DNA of 54,105 bases from Acidobacteriota bacterium (lineage in GTDB: Bacteria; Acidobacteriota; Blastocatellia; UBA7656): assembly GCA_016201275.1 (NCBI GenBank), contig JACQDB010000148.1, forward strand, positions 1-54,105. The letters run 5' to 3'. This document shows positions 1 through 8,498 of the stretch, piece by piece. The notes beneath the pieces were generated by a model. That model had not been told where the DNA came from and made no database searches. It saw only the letters and a list, made by a program, of their open reading frames with translations. Each line of letters starts with the position of its first letter. The first letter of the stretch is position 1. A program made the translations under genes and the position numbers.

Positions 1-1
1 G

Positions 2-112
2 AAAGCGGAGAAGAAAGCGCCGGAGGGTTTCAAGCGAGCGCCGCTGAAAAGAACGTATGTGCCCTCCCCAGAGCATCCGTGGAGAAAGAGTTGGAAGAGA
101 TGAGGAGGAAGG
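2..112 (+). pseudogene. C-terminal end of a transposase (partial at window edge)
   Basis: Reading frame 2 is open from the first base and stops with TGA at 110-112, giving 36 residues that are basic and end in a HPWRKSWKR motif. A Pro-rich stretch followed by DHPWR/EHPWR at the extreme C-terminus is typical of integrase-core (DDE) transposases of the ISNCY/IS481-like type. The IS-end-like repeats directly downstream (123-209) support this. The gene body lies outside the window, so family and integrity cannot be judged. Confidence 0.5.
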
Positions 113-122
113 GGAAAAGACG

Positions 123-209
123 CTCTGTAGAGCAAGATAATTGAGGCAACTCTAGGTTTGCTCTACAGAGGACATTTCTAAAGAGTTAGAGGACATTTCT
201 AAAGAGTTA
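123..209. repeat. Insertion-sequence terminal region: hairpin plus two direct 21-bp repeats
   Basis: A perfect 13-bp inverted repeat (ctctgtagagcaa at 123-135, its complement at 158-170) is followed by two exact tandem copies of a 21-bp unit beginning gaggacatttct (168-188 and 189-209). The position just after the transposase C-terminus fits the right end of the element. Tandem subterminal repeats of this kind are usual transposase-binding sites. The exact boundary with flanking DNA cannot be fixed without the other end. Confidence 0.5.
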
Positions 210-443
210 CAACAGAAAAATTTTCTTTACGCAGAAATTAATTGTAACGAGAAGAAGGAAGTTCCTCATTCTCAACTTCAGGCTTACTGGCATTCAATTC
301 AATTTGGGAGTTTCGTGGAAGCGCGTGCGGCGACTTGCAAGATAAATGCGCGGAGCTGATATTCACAGCCTCTGAGACCAGCACGCGAGCCGCGTGCGCT
401 CCCAGGATAAAATAAACCGGCGGTTTCACAACGCCGCGACCGC

Positions 444-815
444 TTATTCTTTCGTCGGCTCGCGGACTTCAACTTTGTCTTTGGGCGCTTCCATCATTTG
501 GCCGCCGGGTTGCTCGATGAAATAGACCTGTCCGCGTCTGGGCGAGGTGCCTTCGCCGCGAATGATGCCCACGTAATCGCCCGTGCCTTTGGCGTAAGCG
601 AACTTGCCTGCCGCAGGGCTGGGCGGTTTCTCTTTGCGGAAATAGCTATCGAACATGGTGCCGCCGTATTGGGTGTAGGTGTAGAGATTGGCGAGCGCCA
701 AACCCAGCACCACCGCCAGCACCGCACCGATAATCATATTGCGAAGGCGGCGCTTCGAGAACAGCGACTCGTTGTCAAAATCAAAGTCTTGATCAGTCGG
801 TTCTTTCATCTTCAT
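444..815 (-). CDS. Small single-pass membrane protein coupled to mgtE
   Basis: A protein of 123 residues with an acidic N-terminus, one membrane segment at about residues 27-47 (MIIGAVLAVVLGLALANLY) and a hydrophilic C-terminal part rich in Gly, Pro and charged residues. Its start codon overlaps the mgtE stop (ATGA), so the two are almost certainly translationally coupled. I do not recognise a family. The tight coupling suggests a role with the magnesium transporter or its membrane environment. A second in-frame ATG two codons in could be the real start. Confidence 0.75.
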   Translation of the reverse strand: MKMKEPTDQDFDFDNESLFSKRRLRNMIIGAVLAVVLGLALANLYTYTQYGGTMFDSYFRKEKPPSPAAGKFAYAKGTGDYVGIIRGEGTSPRRGQVYFIEQPGGQMMEAPKDKVEVREPTKE

Positions 816-2176
816 AGTTTAAAATATTTGATCAGCATGGAGGCAATGCCTAAATAAAAAAAGAGCGTGATGACATCGGTCAAGGTCACGACAAAGACCG
901 CAGAGACCAAGGCCGGGTCAAGGCCAAAGCGTTTCAACAACACCGGAATCCAGGTTCCCAACACCCCCGCTATCAACAGACTCAAAATCATGGTCAAGGC
1001 GATGATGCCGCCCAGTCGCCAGTCAAACCACAGGGCGATAATCACAAAGGTCAACGCCCCTACCAACAAGCCGGTAATCAAGCCGACCAGCCCTTCTTTC
1101 AACACCACCCGCCAACTGGTATCCCAATTAATTTCTCCAAGCCCTATGCCGCGCACCACCACCGTCATGGTCTGCGTCGCCGCATAACTTCCCATCGTCA
1201 CCACCACCGGAATTAATACCGCAAGCAAGATCGAATGCTCAATCGTTGCCAGATAAAATTGCATGACCGCAACCCCCAACAAAGCGGCTCCCAGCGACAA
1301 CCCCAGCCACGGCAGACGCAAACGCACAGAGGTAATCGCCGAACCCATAGCGCGGTCGTCTGCATCAACTCCCGCCAGCGCGTATATATCTTCGGTCGCC
1401 TCTTCGCGCATCACGTCTATGATGTCGTCAACGGTGATGATGCCTGCGAGTTTGTTCTCTTCATCAATGACCGGCACGGCCAGTAAATTATAGGTTGCCA
1501 CGATGCGCGCCACTTCTTCCTGATCGGTGTCGGTGGTGACTTTGATGACATCGCCTATCATGATTTTTTTCAGCGGCGTGGAGGGCGAATTCAACAGCAA
1601 CTGGCGCAGGCTGACGACGCCCAACAAGTGATTGCGCGAATCCACTACGTACAGATAAAAGGCCATCTCGAAATCTTCCGAGCGGCGTTGCAAAGCGGTG
1701 ATAGCTTCGGAAACCGTCACGTCTTCATCGAGGGCAAAATAATCCGGCGTCATGATGCGCCCGGCGGTTTCATCGGCGAAGCCTAACAACTCCTGCACGT
1801 CGGTCGAATGCTCGACCTTCATGGTGTCGAGCAATTCTTCGCGCAACTCTGCGGGCATTTCGCCAACCAACAGCGCCGCATCATCCGAAGGCAGCTCCTG
1901 CAACAGGCGCGTCACGTCGGCTTTCTCCAATTTAGAGAGCAGGGCGACAGCGGTTTCGGTCTCCATTTCCGAAACCGCTTCGGCGGCTTTGGTCAGATCG
2001 TGATGGGTGAAGGCTTTGAAAAGAGTTTCACGTTCGTAGGCTTGCAGTTGCGAAAGGATTTGCGCGATGTCAACGGGGCGAAGTTTGGTCAGCAGATTAA
2101 TGGCATTGGCCATCGCGCCGCGCCGCACCAGACGGATAACGGAGTCGAGCATCAGGTTGAGCCGTTGAGCCTGCAT
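812..2176 (-). CDS. mgtE: Magnesium transporter MgtE
   Basis: A channel-like Mg2+ importer of the inner membrane, 454 residues, the usual length for the family. The helical MgtE N domain spans about 22-125, two CBS domains lie at about 139-200 and 203-258 (first one opened by GRIMTPDYFAL), and a five-helix membrane domain covers about 285-450. The last helix keeps the Asp (TLTDVITLFFYLG, about residue 424) that lines the ion pore in known MgtE. The cytosolic N/CBS part acts as the Mg2+ sensor that gates the pore. The start is preceded by an aggact-type ribosome site. No M-box riboswitch is evident upstream. It forms a two-gene operon with the small membrane protein after it. Confidence 0.95.
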   Translation of the reverse strand: MQAQRLNLMLDSVIRLVRRGAMANAINLLTKLRPVDIAQILSQLQAYERETLFKAFTHHDLTKAAEAVSEMETETAVALLSKLEKADVTRLLQELPSDDAALLVGEMPAELREELLDTMKVEHSTDVQELLGFADETAGRIMTPDYFALDEDVTVSEAITALQRRSEDFEMAFYLYVVDSRNHLLGVVSLRQLLLNSPSTPLKKIMIGDVIKVTTDTDQEEVARIVATYNLLAVPVIDEENKLAGIITVDDIIDVMREEATEDIYALAGVDADDRAMGSAITSVRLRLPWLGLSLGAALLGVAVMQFYLATIEHSILLAVLIPVVVTMGSYAATQTMTVVVRGIGLGEINWDTSWRVVLKEGLVGLITGLLVGALTFVIIALWFDWRLGGIIALTMILSLLIAGVLGTWIPVLLKRFGLDPALVSAVFVVTLTDVITLFFYLGIASMLIKYFKL

Positions 2177-2662
2177 AAGCGGAGTCCTTTATCTTGTTAC
2201 TGTCAGTGTCCATAAATGCGAAAAAGATTGTAACGGCTGAAGCGGAATTTGCAAATTTCAAATGCCACAAAGCGGAAAAAAATTGCCGCGCCGATGCCAA
2301 CAGGTCGCTTGCCAAAAGCGACTTGCGTTCATCAGGAAAATTCTTGGCGGGGCTTGGCAACTTGGCGCGAAATCATTTTGCCGGAGACATCTCTTTCACC
2401 TCTAACCGCAACCTCGCGCCAAGTTGCCAAGACGCGCCAAGACCAAAGCCCTGAGTTCCCTTCTCGAACCTGTAGCGCCGGGCAAAAATTAATGCATGAA
2501 AAAAAAGGATGCGCTGATACAACACGCATCCACTAGGAGAACCCGAGATGTTTACCCAAATCAGTAGAGCCAGCGGCTCAGAAGAAAATACATCTTGAAT
2601 AAATTTTCTTGATCCCGATTTTTTTATACGAAATAGAAAACCGGCGACGGCTGGAAAGGAGT
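2177..2662. repeat. 486-bp intergenic region with a long inverted repeat (2353-2431)
   Basis: No credible gene is seen between the mgtE start and the end of the penicillin-binding protein gene. It holds an 18-bp perfect inverted repeat: cttggcaacttggcgcga at 2353-2370 and its complement at 2414-2431, separated by 43 bases. The arms extend outward imperfectly with tcttggcg-type sequence. The cttggc/gccaag wording is typical of dispersed intergenic repeats rather than a gene terminator. A short 7-bp hairpin (ggatgcg/cgcatcc) lies near 2508-2532. Confidence 0.6.
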
Positions 2663-5266
2663 TCAAGGCTTTCGGCCTTCCTGGCGTTCGCGCATCATGC
2701 GTTTCATATTGCCCAGCGGATCATTTACGGGCGCGGGGCGACGTTCGGCGGGTCGCCTATCCCCTGGCGTATGGTCAGCGGACGGGCGTTCCGGCGGTCG
2801 GCGGTTCGTGGACGGCGGTTCAACAGGTCGTCGGTCCGCAGGCTTCTCAGGTGGTTCGGCATCGCCAGGTTCTTTCGGCTGCCCCTCGGCAGGCGTCTCT
2901 CCGGTGGCCTGTCCGCCGCAAGTTTCTTTGGGTTCCGTACCGGCAATAAAGTATTCCGTGCGATGCACCGGGCAAACGGCTTGGTCGGCCAGCAAGCCAC
3001 TGGTCGGGTCTATTTCGGCGCTGGTGATGCCATCGGGTTTGGGGAATTCATTGCCACCAAGTTCCGGCCTGATGGCCAGAGCCTGCTTCATAAATGCCGC
3101 CCAAATCGGCAAAGCGGATTTCGCGCCTTCCAATCCCAACTCCGAATTATCATCAAAGCCTACCCACACGACGCACACCAGATTCGGCGTGTATCCGGCA
3201 AACCAACCGTCACGCGAGGTTCCGGTCTTGCCCGCCGCCAGCGCATTAAAACCCATCGCTCGCGCCCGCGACGCCGTGCCTCGGTTCAACACATCCTGCA
3301 TGATGTTGGTCATCAACCAGGCGACTTCCGGGCGCAGCGCCTGTTGCTTCTGCGCTTTGATTTCGCTGACCGTGGTGCCGGTGGAATTGGTGACGCGCTT
3401 TAACGCCACGGCATCGGTAAGCGTGCCGTTGTTGGCAAACGCCGTGTAGGCTTGCGCGACCTGTAAGGGCGTCGCTTCTGCCGCGCCGAGCGCCGTCGAA
3501 GGCAACGCCTGCGGACGCGGCAAACCGAGTTTCTGCGCCATCTGCGTCACTTTGTTGTAGCCAACTTTTTCGGCGATCTCGACGGTCACGACATTGAGCG
3601 AATGCACCAGCGCATCGCGCACCGTCACATTTTTATTGGAGTATTTGTCATCGAAATTGCCGGGGTCGTAAGTTTTGCTGCCGCCATATAAAAAGGTCTT
3701 AGGCTCGTCCAGAAAAACCGTGGCCGGAGTGATGGCCTCGTCATCGCCCTTTTCAAAAGCGGTGTTCAAGGCCGCCGCATAGACAATCGGCTTGAAGACC
3801 GAACCGGGTTGACGATTGGCGTCCACGGCGCGATTCAACTGGCTGGCGCTGTAATCGCGTCCGCCCGACAGCGCCAGAATCTCGCCGGTCTTGGCATTCA
3901 TAGCAACTAGCGCTGCCTGCAAAGTGCCGGGCGCTACAGGATTTTTTTTGCGCTTGGAAAACAGCGGGTCGAGTTGCGCCAAAGTATCCGTCAAGGCTTT
4001 ATCGGCGGCGCGTTGCAAATCCATATCAATGGTCGTATAGACGCGATACGATTCCCGCGCCGCATCATGGGTCGCCATTTCACTAGCCATCTGTTGTTGC
4101 AGATAGTCGAGGAAATAAGGCGCGTCGGAGTTCAAAGCCTTTTTCTTCGACTCGATTTTTAACTCCGTAGCTTTGGCTTTGTCGGCCTCTTCGCGGGTGA
4201 TGAATTGCGCTTCGACCATCGAATCCAGCACCTGATTGCGGCGCGCTTTGGCGCGTTCGGGATCACGATACGGTGAATACAAACTGGGGCCGCGAATGAT
4301 GCCCGCTAAAAAAGCGCACTCCGGCAAACTCAAATTCACTACGTCTTTGTTGAAATAGACCGCCGCCGCTTCGCCTACGCCGTTGATGGAATAGTTGCCG
4401 TTTTGTCCCATGAAAATTTCGTTGGCATAGAGTTGAAAAATCTCTTCCTTCGATAATTTGGTCTCCAAAACCACGGCTATCATCATCTCCTGCATCTTGC
4501 GTTTGAGGGTGCGTTCGGGCGTCAGGAAAAAGTTTTTCACCAGTTGCTGCGTCACCGACGAGCCGCCCTGCTGGGTTTCGCCTTCGCTGACGTTGCGTAG
4601 CAGCGCACGAAAGATGCCGCGAATATTGATGCCCGAATGCTCGAAGAACTGGCGGTCTTCGATGGCAACCACGGCATTGACATAATTTTTGGGCAGGTCT
4701 TTGTACGAGACCAGTTTCTGTTTCTGTTTCTCTTTTTCGTTGGAAATCGCCGTCAATTGTTCAGGTTCAAGCAAAGCGCTGTTGAGCATTTTTTTGCTGT
4801 CGAGGTCAACGATTTTATCAACCCCTTTGGCGTTAAAGGTGACAGCGAGGTTGGGAAACTGGCGCACACTGTTGACGATAGCATCGCTGCTGGTGCGAAT
4901 TTCCAGGGTGTTGCCTTTGATGGTATAACGTCCGCGTTTGGAATCGGCCTCTTTGCTGGCGTCCACGTAACCGAGCGCATCGAGATAGGCTTTCAGCGTG
5001 GCGAGCGACCAACTGGTTTGCCCGTCGCGTATCGAACGCGGCGCGGCGTAAATGCCGGTGGTGCGGATTAAGATGTCGCCGCGCAACCGCGCATCAATCA
5101 TCTTCGAGTAAGTCATGTAGAAATAGGCGAAGACGCTGCCGCAAATCAGCAAGAACACGGCGAAAATGGAAAGCGTGATCGGCGAAAAGATTCTGCGCCA
5201 GATGCTTTTGCGCTCGACGTTTTGTTTAATGACGCGAGTTTTGCTTTTTGCCGTTACGGTAGCCAA
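2663..5266 (-). CDS. Class A penicillin-binding protein (PBP1-type transglycosylase/transpeptidase)
   Basis: A bifunctional peptidoglycan synthase of 867 residues. It has an N-terminal membrane anchor (about 29-52), then a region resembling the UB2H domain of PBP1B (about 60-150). The GT51 transglycosylase has the catalytic EDRQFFEHSGI motif and GGSSVTQQLVKN. The transpeptidase has all three motifs: SVFK (Ser nucleophile, in RQPGSVFKP), SLN, and KTGTSRD. The last ~90 residues are Pro/Arg/Glu-rich and disordered (RRPPERPSADH), an extension common in PBP1 proteins. It acts outside the inner membrane, polymerising and cross-linking lipid II. It is transcribed divergently from the M20 peptidase gene across a 188-bp gap. 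Confidence 0.95.
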   Translation of the reverse strand: MATVTAKSKTRVIKQNVERKSIWRRIFSPITLSIFAVFLLICGSVFAYFYMTYSKMIDARLRGDILIRTTGIYAAPRSIRDGQTSWSLATLKAYLDALGYVDASKEADSKRGRYTIKGNTLEIRTSSDAIVNSVRQFPNLAVTFNAKGVDKIVDLDSKKMLNSALLEPEQLTAISNEKEKQKQKLVSYKDLPKNYVNAVVAIEDRQFFEHSGINIRGIFRALLRNVSEGETQQGGSSVTQQLVKNFFLTPERTLKRKMQEMMIAVVLETKLSKEEIFQLYANEIFMGQNGNYSINGVGEAAAVYFNKDVVNLSLPECAFLAGIIRGPSLYSPYRDPERAKARRNQVLDSMVEAQFITREEADKAKATELKIESKKKALNSDAPYFLDYLQQQMASEMATHDAARESYRVYTTIDMDLQRAADKALTDTLAQLDPLFSKRKKNPVAPGTLQAALVAMNAKTGEILALSGGRDYSASQLNRAVDANRQPGSVFKPIVYAAALNTAFEKGDDEAITPATVFLDEPKTFLYGGSKTYDPGNFDDKYSNKNVTVRDALVHSLNVVTVEIAEKVGYNKVTQMAQKLGLPRPQALPSTALGAAEATPLQVAQAYTAFANNGTLTDAVALKRVTNSTGTTVSEIKAQKQQALRPEVAWLMTNIMQDVLNRGTASRARAMGFNALAAGKTGTSRDGWFAGYTPNLVCVVWVGFDDNSELGLEGAKSALPIWAAFMKQALAIRPELGGNEFPKPDGITSAEIDPTSGLLADQAVCPVHRTEYFIAGTEPKETCGGQATGETPAEGQPKEPGDAEPPEKPADRRPVEPPSTNRRPPERPSADHTPGDRRPAERRPAPVNDPLGNMKRMMRERQEGRKP

Positions 5267-5454
5267 TAATTTACCTACACTCTTGGAGTCTTCGGGGGGC
5301 TTTGATTCCTACTCGCCTGATTTGGTTTGTCCATTATTTTTTGCAACATTCGAGAGCCGGAGTAAAACTTTAGCATCGCTCTGCGCGTGAAAACAAGAAC
5401 GATGAGCCGCCGCCACTTGACCTAAGATTAAGCGCACCGCCATGATGTTCGCCT

Positions 5455-6453
5455 ATGGACGCACTTGAACTAACCAGAGAACTCATACGCATCGAATCCA
5501 TCAGTGGCAATGAAGCGGCACTCGTCAAGTATCTGGCCGCTTATCTGGAGAGGCTGGGCTTGGTGGTTGAATTGCAGGAAGCCGAAGCCAATCGCCCGAA
5601 TCTCTATGCCAGACGCGGCGAACCCGTTGTCGTGCTTTCGACGCACACCGACACCGTACCGCCTTACGTCGAACTGCGTGAAGACGACGACTATATTTAC
5701 GGGCGCGGCGCTTGCGACACCAAAGGCTTGATGGCGGCGATGCTCAAGGCTGCGGAAAAATTAATCGCGGAAAACGTCAATGATTTCGGGGTTTTATTAC
5801 TGGTCGGCGAAGAAAATGGCAGCATCGGCGCAAGCGTCGCCAACGCGATTCCGAACGCCTGCAAGTATCTGATTAATGGCGAGCCGACGGAATCAAAACT
5901 GGTGCTTGGCTCGAAAGGCACACTCAGAGCCATCCTGCGCGCCAGCGGTCGAGCGGCGCATTCGGCCTATCCGCACATGGGCGAATCGGCGATTGAAAAA
6001 CTGCTGGACGTGTTAACCGATGTCCGCCAGATGCCCTTGCCTAGGGATGAAACGCTGGGCGCAACGACCTTGAACATAGGTTTGATTTCCGGCGGCATCG
6101 CGCCCAATGTGATTCCGCCAGCGGCGCAAGCGGAAATCCTGCTGCGCGTGGTCAGCGACACCGCGACGCTGAAAAAGATTTTGGAAGCGACGGTCGCCGG
6201 TCGTGTAGGCATTGAGTACGGCTTTCAATGCGAGCCAGTGTTTATGGAAAAACTGGAAGGGTACGAAACCGACGTGGTGGCTTTCACCACGGATATTCCA
6301 GCGTTGACCAATTGGGGCAAGCCCTTGTTGTACGGCCCCGGCTCGATTCTCGACGCGCACACGGCGGGCGAAAAAATCCGCAAGCGCGACCTCCTCGACG
6401 CCACAGAAGTTTACGCGGCGATGGTCAGGCAGTTGCAGCATAAAATCGTATGA
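5455..6453 (+). CDS. M20-family metallo-deacylase (ArgE/DapE/LysK-like)
   Basis: A predicted cytosolic di-zinc amidohydrolase of 332 residues. Expected M20 ligands and catalytic residues are visible: His64/Asp66 in STHTDTVPP, Asp88 in GRGACDTKG, the Glu pair at 119-120 in GEENGS, Glu143 in NGEPTE, His169 in AHSAYP at the lid domain, and His302 near the C-terminus in DAHTAGE. The GEPTES and SKGTLRA wording resembles acetylornithine/acetyl-lysine deacetylases, so N-acyl amino-acid hydrolysis in arginine or lysine metabolism is likely. No biosynthetic neighbours confirm the substrate. Its TGA overlaps the next gene's ATG. Confidence 0.85.
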   Translation: MDALELTRELIRIESISGNEAALVKYLAAYLERLGLVVELQEAEANRPNLYARRGEPVVVLSTHTDTVPPYVELREDDDYIYGRGACDTKGLMAAMLKAAEKLIAENVNDFGVLLLVGEENGSIGASVANAIPNACKYLINGEPTESKLVLGSKGTLRAILRASGRAAHSAYPHMGESAIEKLLDVLTDVRQMPLPRDETLGATTLNIGLISGGIAPNVIPPAAQAEILLRVVSDTATLKKILEATVAGRVGIEYGFQCEPVFMEKLEGYETDVVAFTTDIPALTNWGKPLLYGPGSILDAHTAGEKIRKRDLLDATEVYAAMVRQLQHKIV

Positions 6454-7367
6454 GTACCAAACCCTATGACCAGGCCTTCAAATATTTTGCCGAGCAGGAC
6501 GCCGAGTCCTTATTGATTCTGCTCGGTTATTTGAAACCGGGCGAAGCAGCAGAGATTGAACCGCTGCCGCTTGAATTGAGCGTTTCGACGCTGCTAACCG
6601 ATCAGGCATATCTGGTCAAACGCGGCAGCAAACAATTCATCGTGCATCCCGAAGCGCAGATTGCTTGGAAAGACGATTTGCTGGAACGTATGCCGGATTA
6701 TGATGCGCGTTTGTGGATGAAATACCGCCTGCCGATTTACAGCAATGTGTTGCTGCTGACCCGCAAAGGCTTGCCCAAACCGGTGCCGCACGCCGGTATC
6801 ATTCACGCCGGTTCGCTGAAAATTGAATCGTCGTTTCGAGTGACGAAAATATGGGAGAGTTCGGCGCAACAATATCTGGCCATGAAGCGTGATGGCATTC
6901 TGCCTTTCATTCCTTTGATGAGGGGCAGCTATGAAGATTTGGAAGCCAGTGTGAAACTGCTGCGCGCCGTCAAAGACAAACAGAAGCAGCGCGATTTAGG
7001 CGTTCACTTTCTCATGCTTGGCGGATTGCGCTATAATCGTGCCGACTTGCTAGAAATGATTTTGGAGAAAGGTATGATTCCCTTAAAAGAATTCAAAGAA
7101 TCGAGCTTCTATCAAATGGTACTTGATGAAGGCCGCGAAGAAGGCCGCGAAGCAGGCCGCGAAGAAGGCCGCGAAGCAGGCCGCGAAGCAGGCTTGACCA
7201 AAACGCTGTTGCTTCTGGTTGCTCATAAATTTCCTGCGCTTGATGTAAAAGCGAAAATTGAAAGCATCAACGATGCCGCGTTGTTGGAAAAACTCTACAA
7301 GCAGGCGTTGGAGGCCAAAGACGCCGACACCTTTCTGAAACGCCTCGCCAGGATTCGCAAACGATAA
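6450..7367 (+). CDS. Rpn/YhgA-like PD-(D/E)XK nuclease ('putative transposase')
   Basis: A 305-residue protein of the recombination-promoting nuclease (Rpn/YhgA-like) group, whose members nick DNA and promote RecA-independent recombination. The N-terminus (YDQAFKYFAEQD) and the LLTDQAYLV and IVHPEAQI segments match the acidic positions of the PD-(D/E)XK core. A charged repeat GREE/GREA, five times over, sits near residues 228-247, typical of this family before the C-terminal helices. The ATG overlaps the stop of the M20 gene, so the pair is cotranscribed, though a functional link is doubtful. These genes are usually accessory and copy-number variable. Confidence 0.75.
   Translation: MSTKPYDQAFKYFAEQDAESLLILLGYLKPGEAAEIEPLPLELSVSTLLTDQAYLVKRGSKQFIVHPEAQIAWKDDLLERMPDYDARLWMKYRLPIYSNVLLLTRKGLPKPVPHAGIIHAGSLKIESSFRVTKIWESSAQQYLAMKRDGILPFIPLMRGSYEDLEASVKLLRAVKDKQKQRDLGVHFLMLGGLRYNRADLLEMILEKGMIPLKEFKESSFYQMVLDEGREEGREAGREEGREAGREAGLTKTLLLLVAHKFPALDVKAKIESINDAALLEKLYKQALEAKDADTFLKRLARIRKR
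7131..7190 (+). repeat. Five 12-bp in-frame tandem repeats in the Rpn-like gene
   Basis: Five consecutive copies of ggccgcgaag(a/c)a encode Gly-Arg-Glu-(Glu/Ala). The unit is a multiple of three, so copy-number change would lengthen or shorten the charged linker without a frameshift. Confidence 0.9.
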
Positions 7368-7486
7368 CGTCGGATGAGGTTTGCATGATCCGAGTCTGCC
7401 ACGCGCCGTTTGCTATATTGTAAATCGGCCTCGTGAACCAACGGTAAGAAATCTATAATGCGGAATCGCAGAATCTCAAGTTATGA

Positions 7487-7540
7487 GTTGAGAGGCGGTC
7501 TCTGACCGCCGGAATGCACGGTCAGAGACCGCCTCTCAAC
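7487..7540. repeat. Perfect 22-bp inverted repeat with 10-bp loop
   Basis: Arms 7487-7508 and 7519-7540 are exactly complementary (left arm begins gttgagaggcggtctctg). It lies between two convergent genes but has no T-tract, so it resembles a dispersed palindromic element more than an intrinsic terminator. Confidence 0.8.
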
Positions 7541-7625
7541 CAAGGGTTTCTCCACTGATTTGTGCGAAAAGCAATTTGGCGTTGCGCTGCGCCAACTGTC
7601 GTTTACGGTTGCCTGCTGGTCTCTC

Positions 7626-7820
7626 TCAATTCTTTTTCACCAGATGCACGGCCTCGCAAAATTCACAGGCGACAATCTTCGCCAACTCCTGCGGGTCATA
7701 GAAAACCGTGCAGCTATCGTTATCGCACCCCTGGCAGGTCCAACGCAGCGCCGGAAATTCATCGTGCAGCATCTTGATGATTTCGCCTTCAACTTCGTAT
7801 TGATAAGGTTCTGCGTTCAT
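7626..7820 (-). CDS. Small four-cysteine protein, possible zinc ribbon
   Basis: 64 residues with two CxxC pairs (CQGC and CEFC) plus one lone Cys, an arrangement suggesting a small zinc-binding fold. The acidic N-terminus (MNAEPYQYEVEGEIIKML) and a possible gggaa ribosome site upstream support it as a real gene. I do not recognise a family. It stands alone, convergent with the Rpn-like gene and divergent from the AhpD-like gene. Confidence 0.55.
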   Translation of the reverse strand: MNAEPYQYEVEGEIIKMLHDEFPALRWTCQGCDNDSCTVFYDPQELAKIVACEFCEAVHLVKKN

Positions 7821-8054
7821 ATTCGGTTCCCTATTGTCGGTGCGTCCGGCGGTCTGGTCAAGCCCTACGGGCTTCGGGCGTTGAAAACTGAACTGGGCGT
7901 GTGGTAGAAGTCTTGCGAAGCCTTTGTGGAAAACTCAGCCGCCAAAGGCGGTGACCTGGAGAAATGATTTCGCGTACAGGCAACAGAATTCACGTAGCGA
8001 TTGCCGCGCTTGCTGGTGCAACGGCAGTCCAAATTTTAAGGAGATTTTACAGAC

Positions 8055-8498
8055 ATGGATAACACTTCATCCCCAATCGTTGAGACTCAGGAAACCGACT
8101 CGCAAAGCGAGATTCCGCAGCTCAACCCGGAGGCGAAAGTTCAAGGCAAGCCCGATTCCTATTCGATGATGGAACCCAAAATGCGGCGCATTTACGGCGA
8201 ATTCTATCGCGAAATTTACTTCACCGAAAATAAAGTTCTTGACACCAAGACGCAGGAACTAATCTCAATTGCTGCCTCTCTGGTGGCCAAATGTCAGGGC
8301 TGCCTCGAAGGCCACATGAAGAAGGCGTTATCGGTAGGCGCAACCCCCGAAGAGATCAGCGAAACCATTTCAATTGCGGCTGCCATCAACGCCGCCGCCA
8401 TCATAGACATGACGGACGTAACGGCGGCCAATCTCCACCTCAATCATTTCCCCAGTCAAGGGCCGCGCTTTATGGTGAAACAAAATGAAAAAAGTTAA
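8055..8498 (+). CDS. Carboxymuconolactone decarboxylase/AhpD-like protein
   Basis: 147 residues. After a polar, probably disordered 35-residue N-terminus comes a CMD/AhpD fold with the CxxC-x3-H motif (Cys80, Cys83, His87 in CQGCLEGHMKKA). In AhpD these are the peroxidatic and resolving thiols that reduce alkyl-hydroperoxide reductase, so a thiol-peroxidase or redox role is likely. A strong aaggag ribosome site lies about 11 bases before the ATG. The end overlaps the start of the esterase gene by 14 bp, so they form an operon. Confidence 0.85.
   Translation: MDNTSSPIVETQETDSQSEIPQLNPEAKVQGKPDSYSMMEPKMRRIYGEFYREIYFTENKVLDTKTQELISIAASLVAKCQGCLEGHMKKALSVGATPEEISETISIAAAINAAAIIDMTDVTAANLHLNHFPSQGPRFMVKQNEKS

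Noticed and set aside
238-429. 63-codon minus-strand open frame after the small mgtE-linked gene
   Set aside because: Much of it is a ggagcgcacgcggctcgcgtgc-type sequence that looks like an intergenic repeat; no domain, no ribosome site.
2177-2300. Magnesium riboswitch (M-box) upstream of mgtE
   Set aside because: No conserved M-box helices or core motifs could be traced in the leader.
2609-3449. Plus-strand open frames of 250-264 codons over the penicillin-binding protein tail
   Set aside because: Antisense to a clearly homologous gene; Arg/Gly/Ser-rich composition is the mirror of its Pro/Arg/Glu-rich tail.
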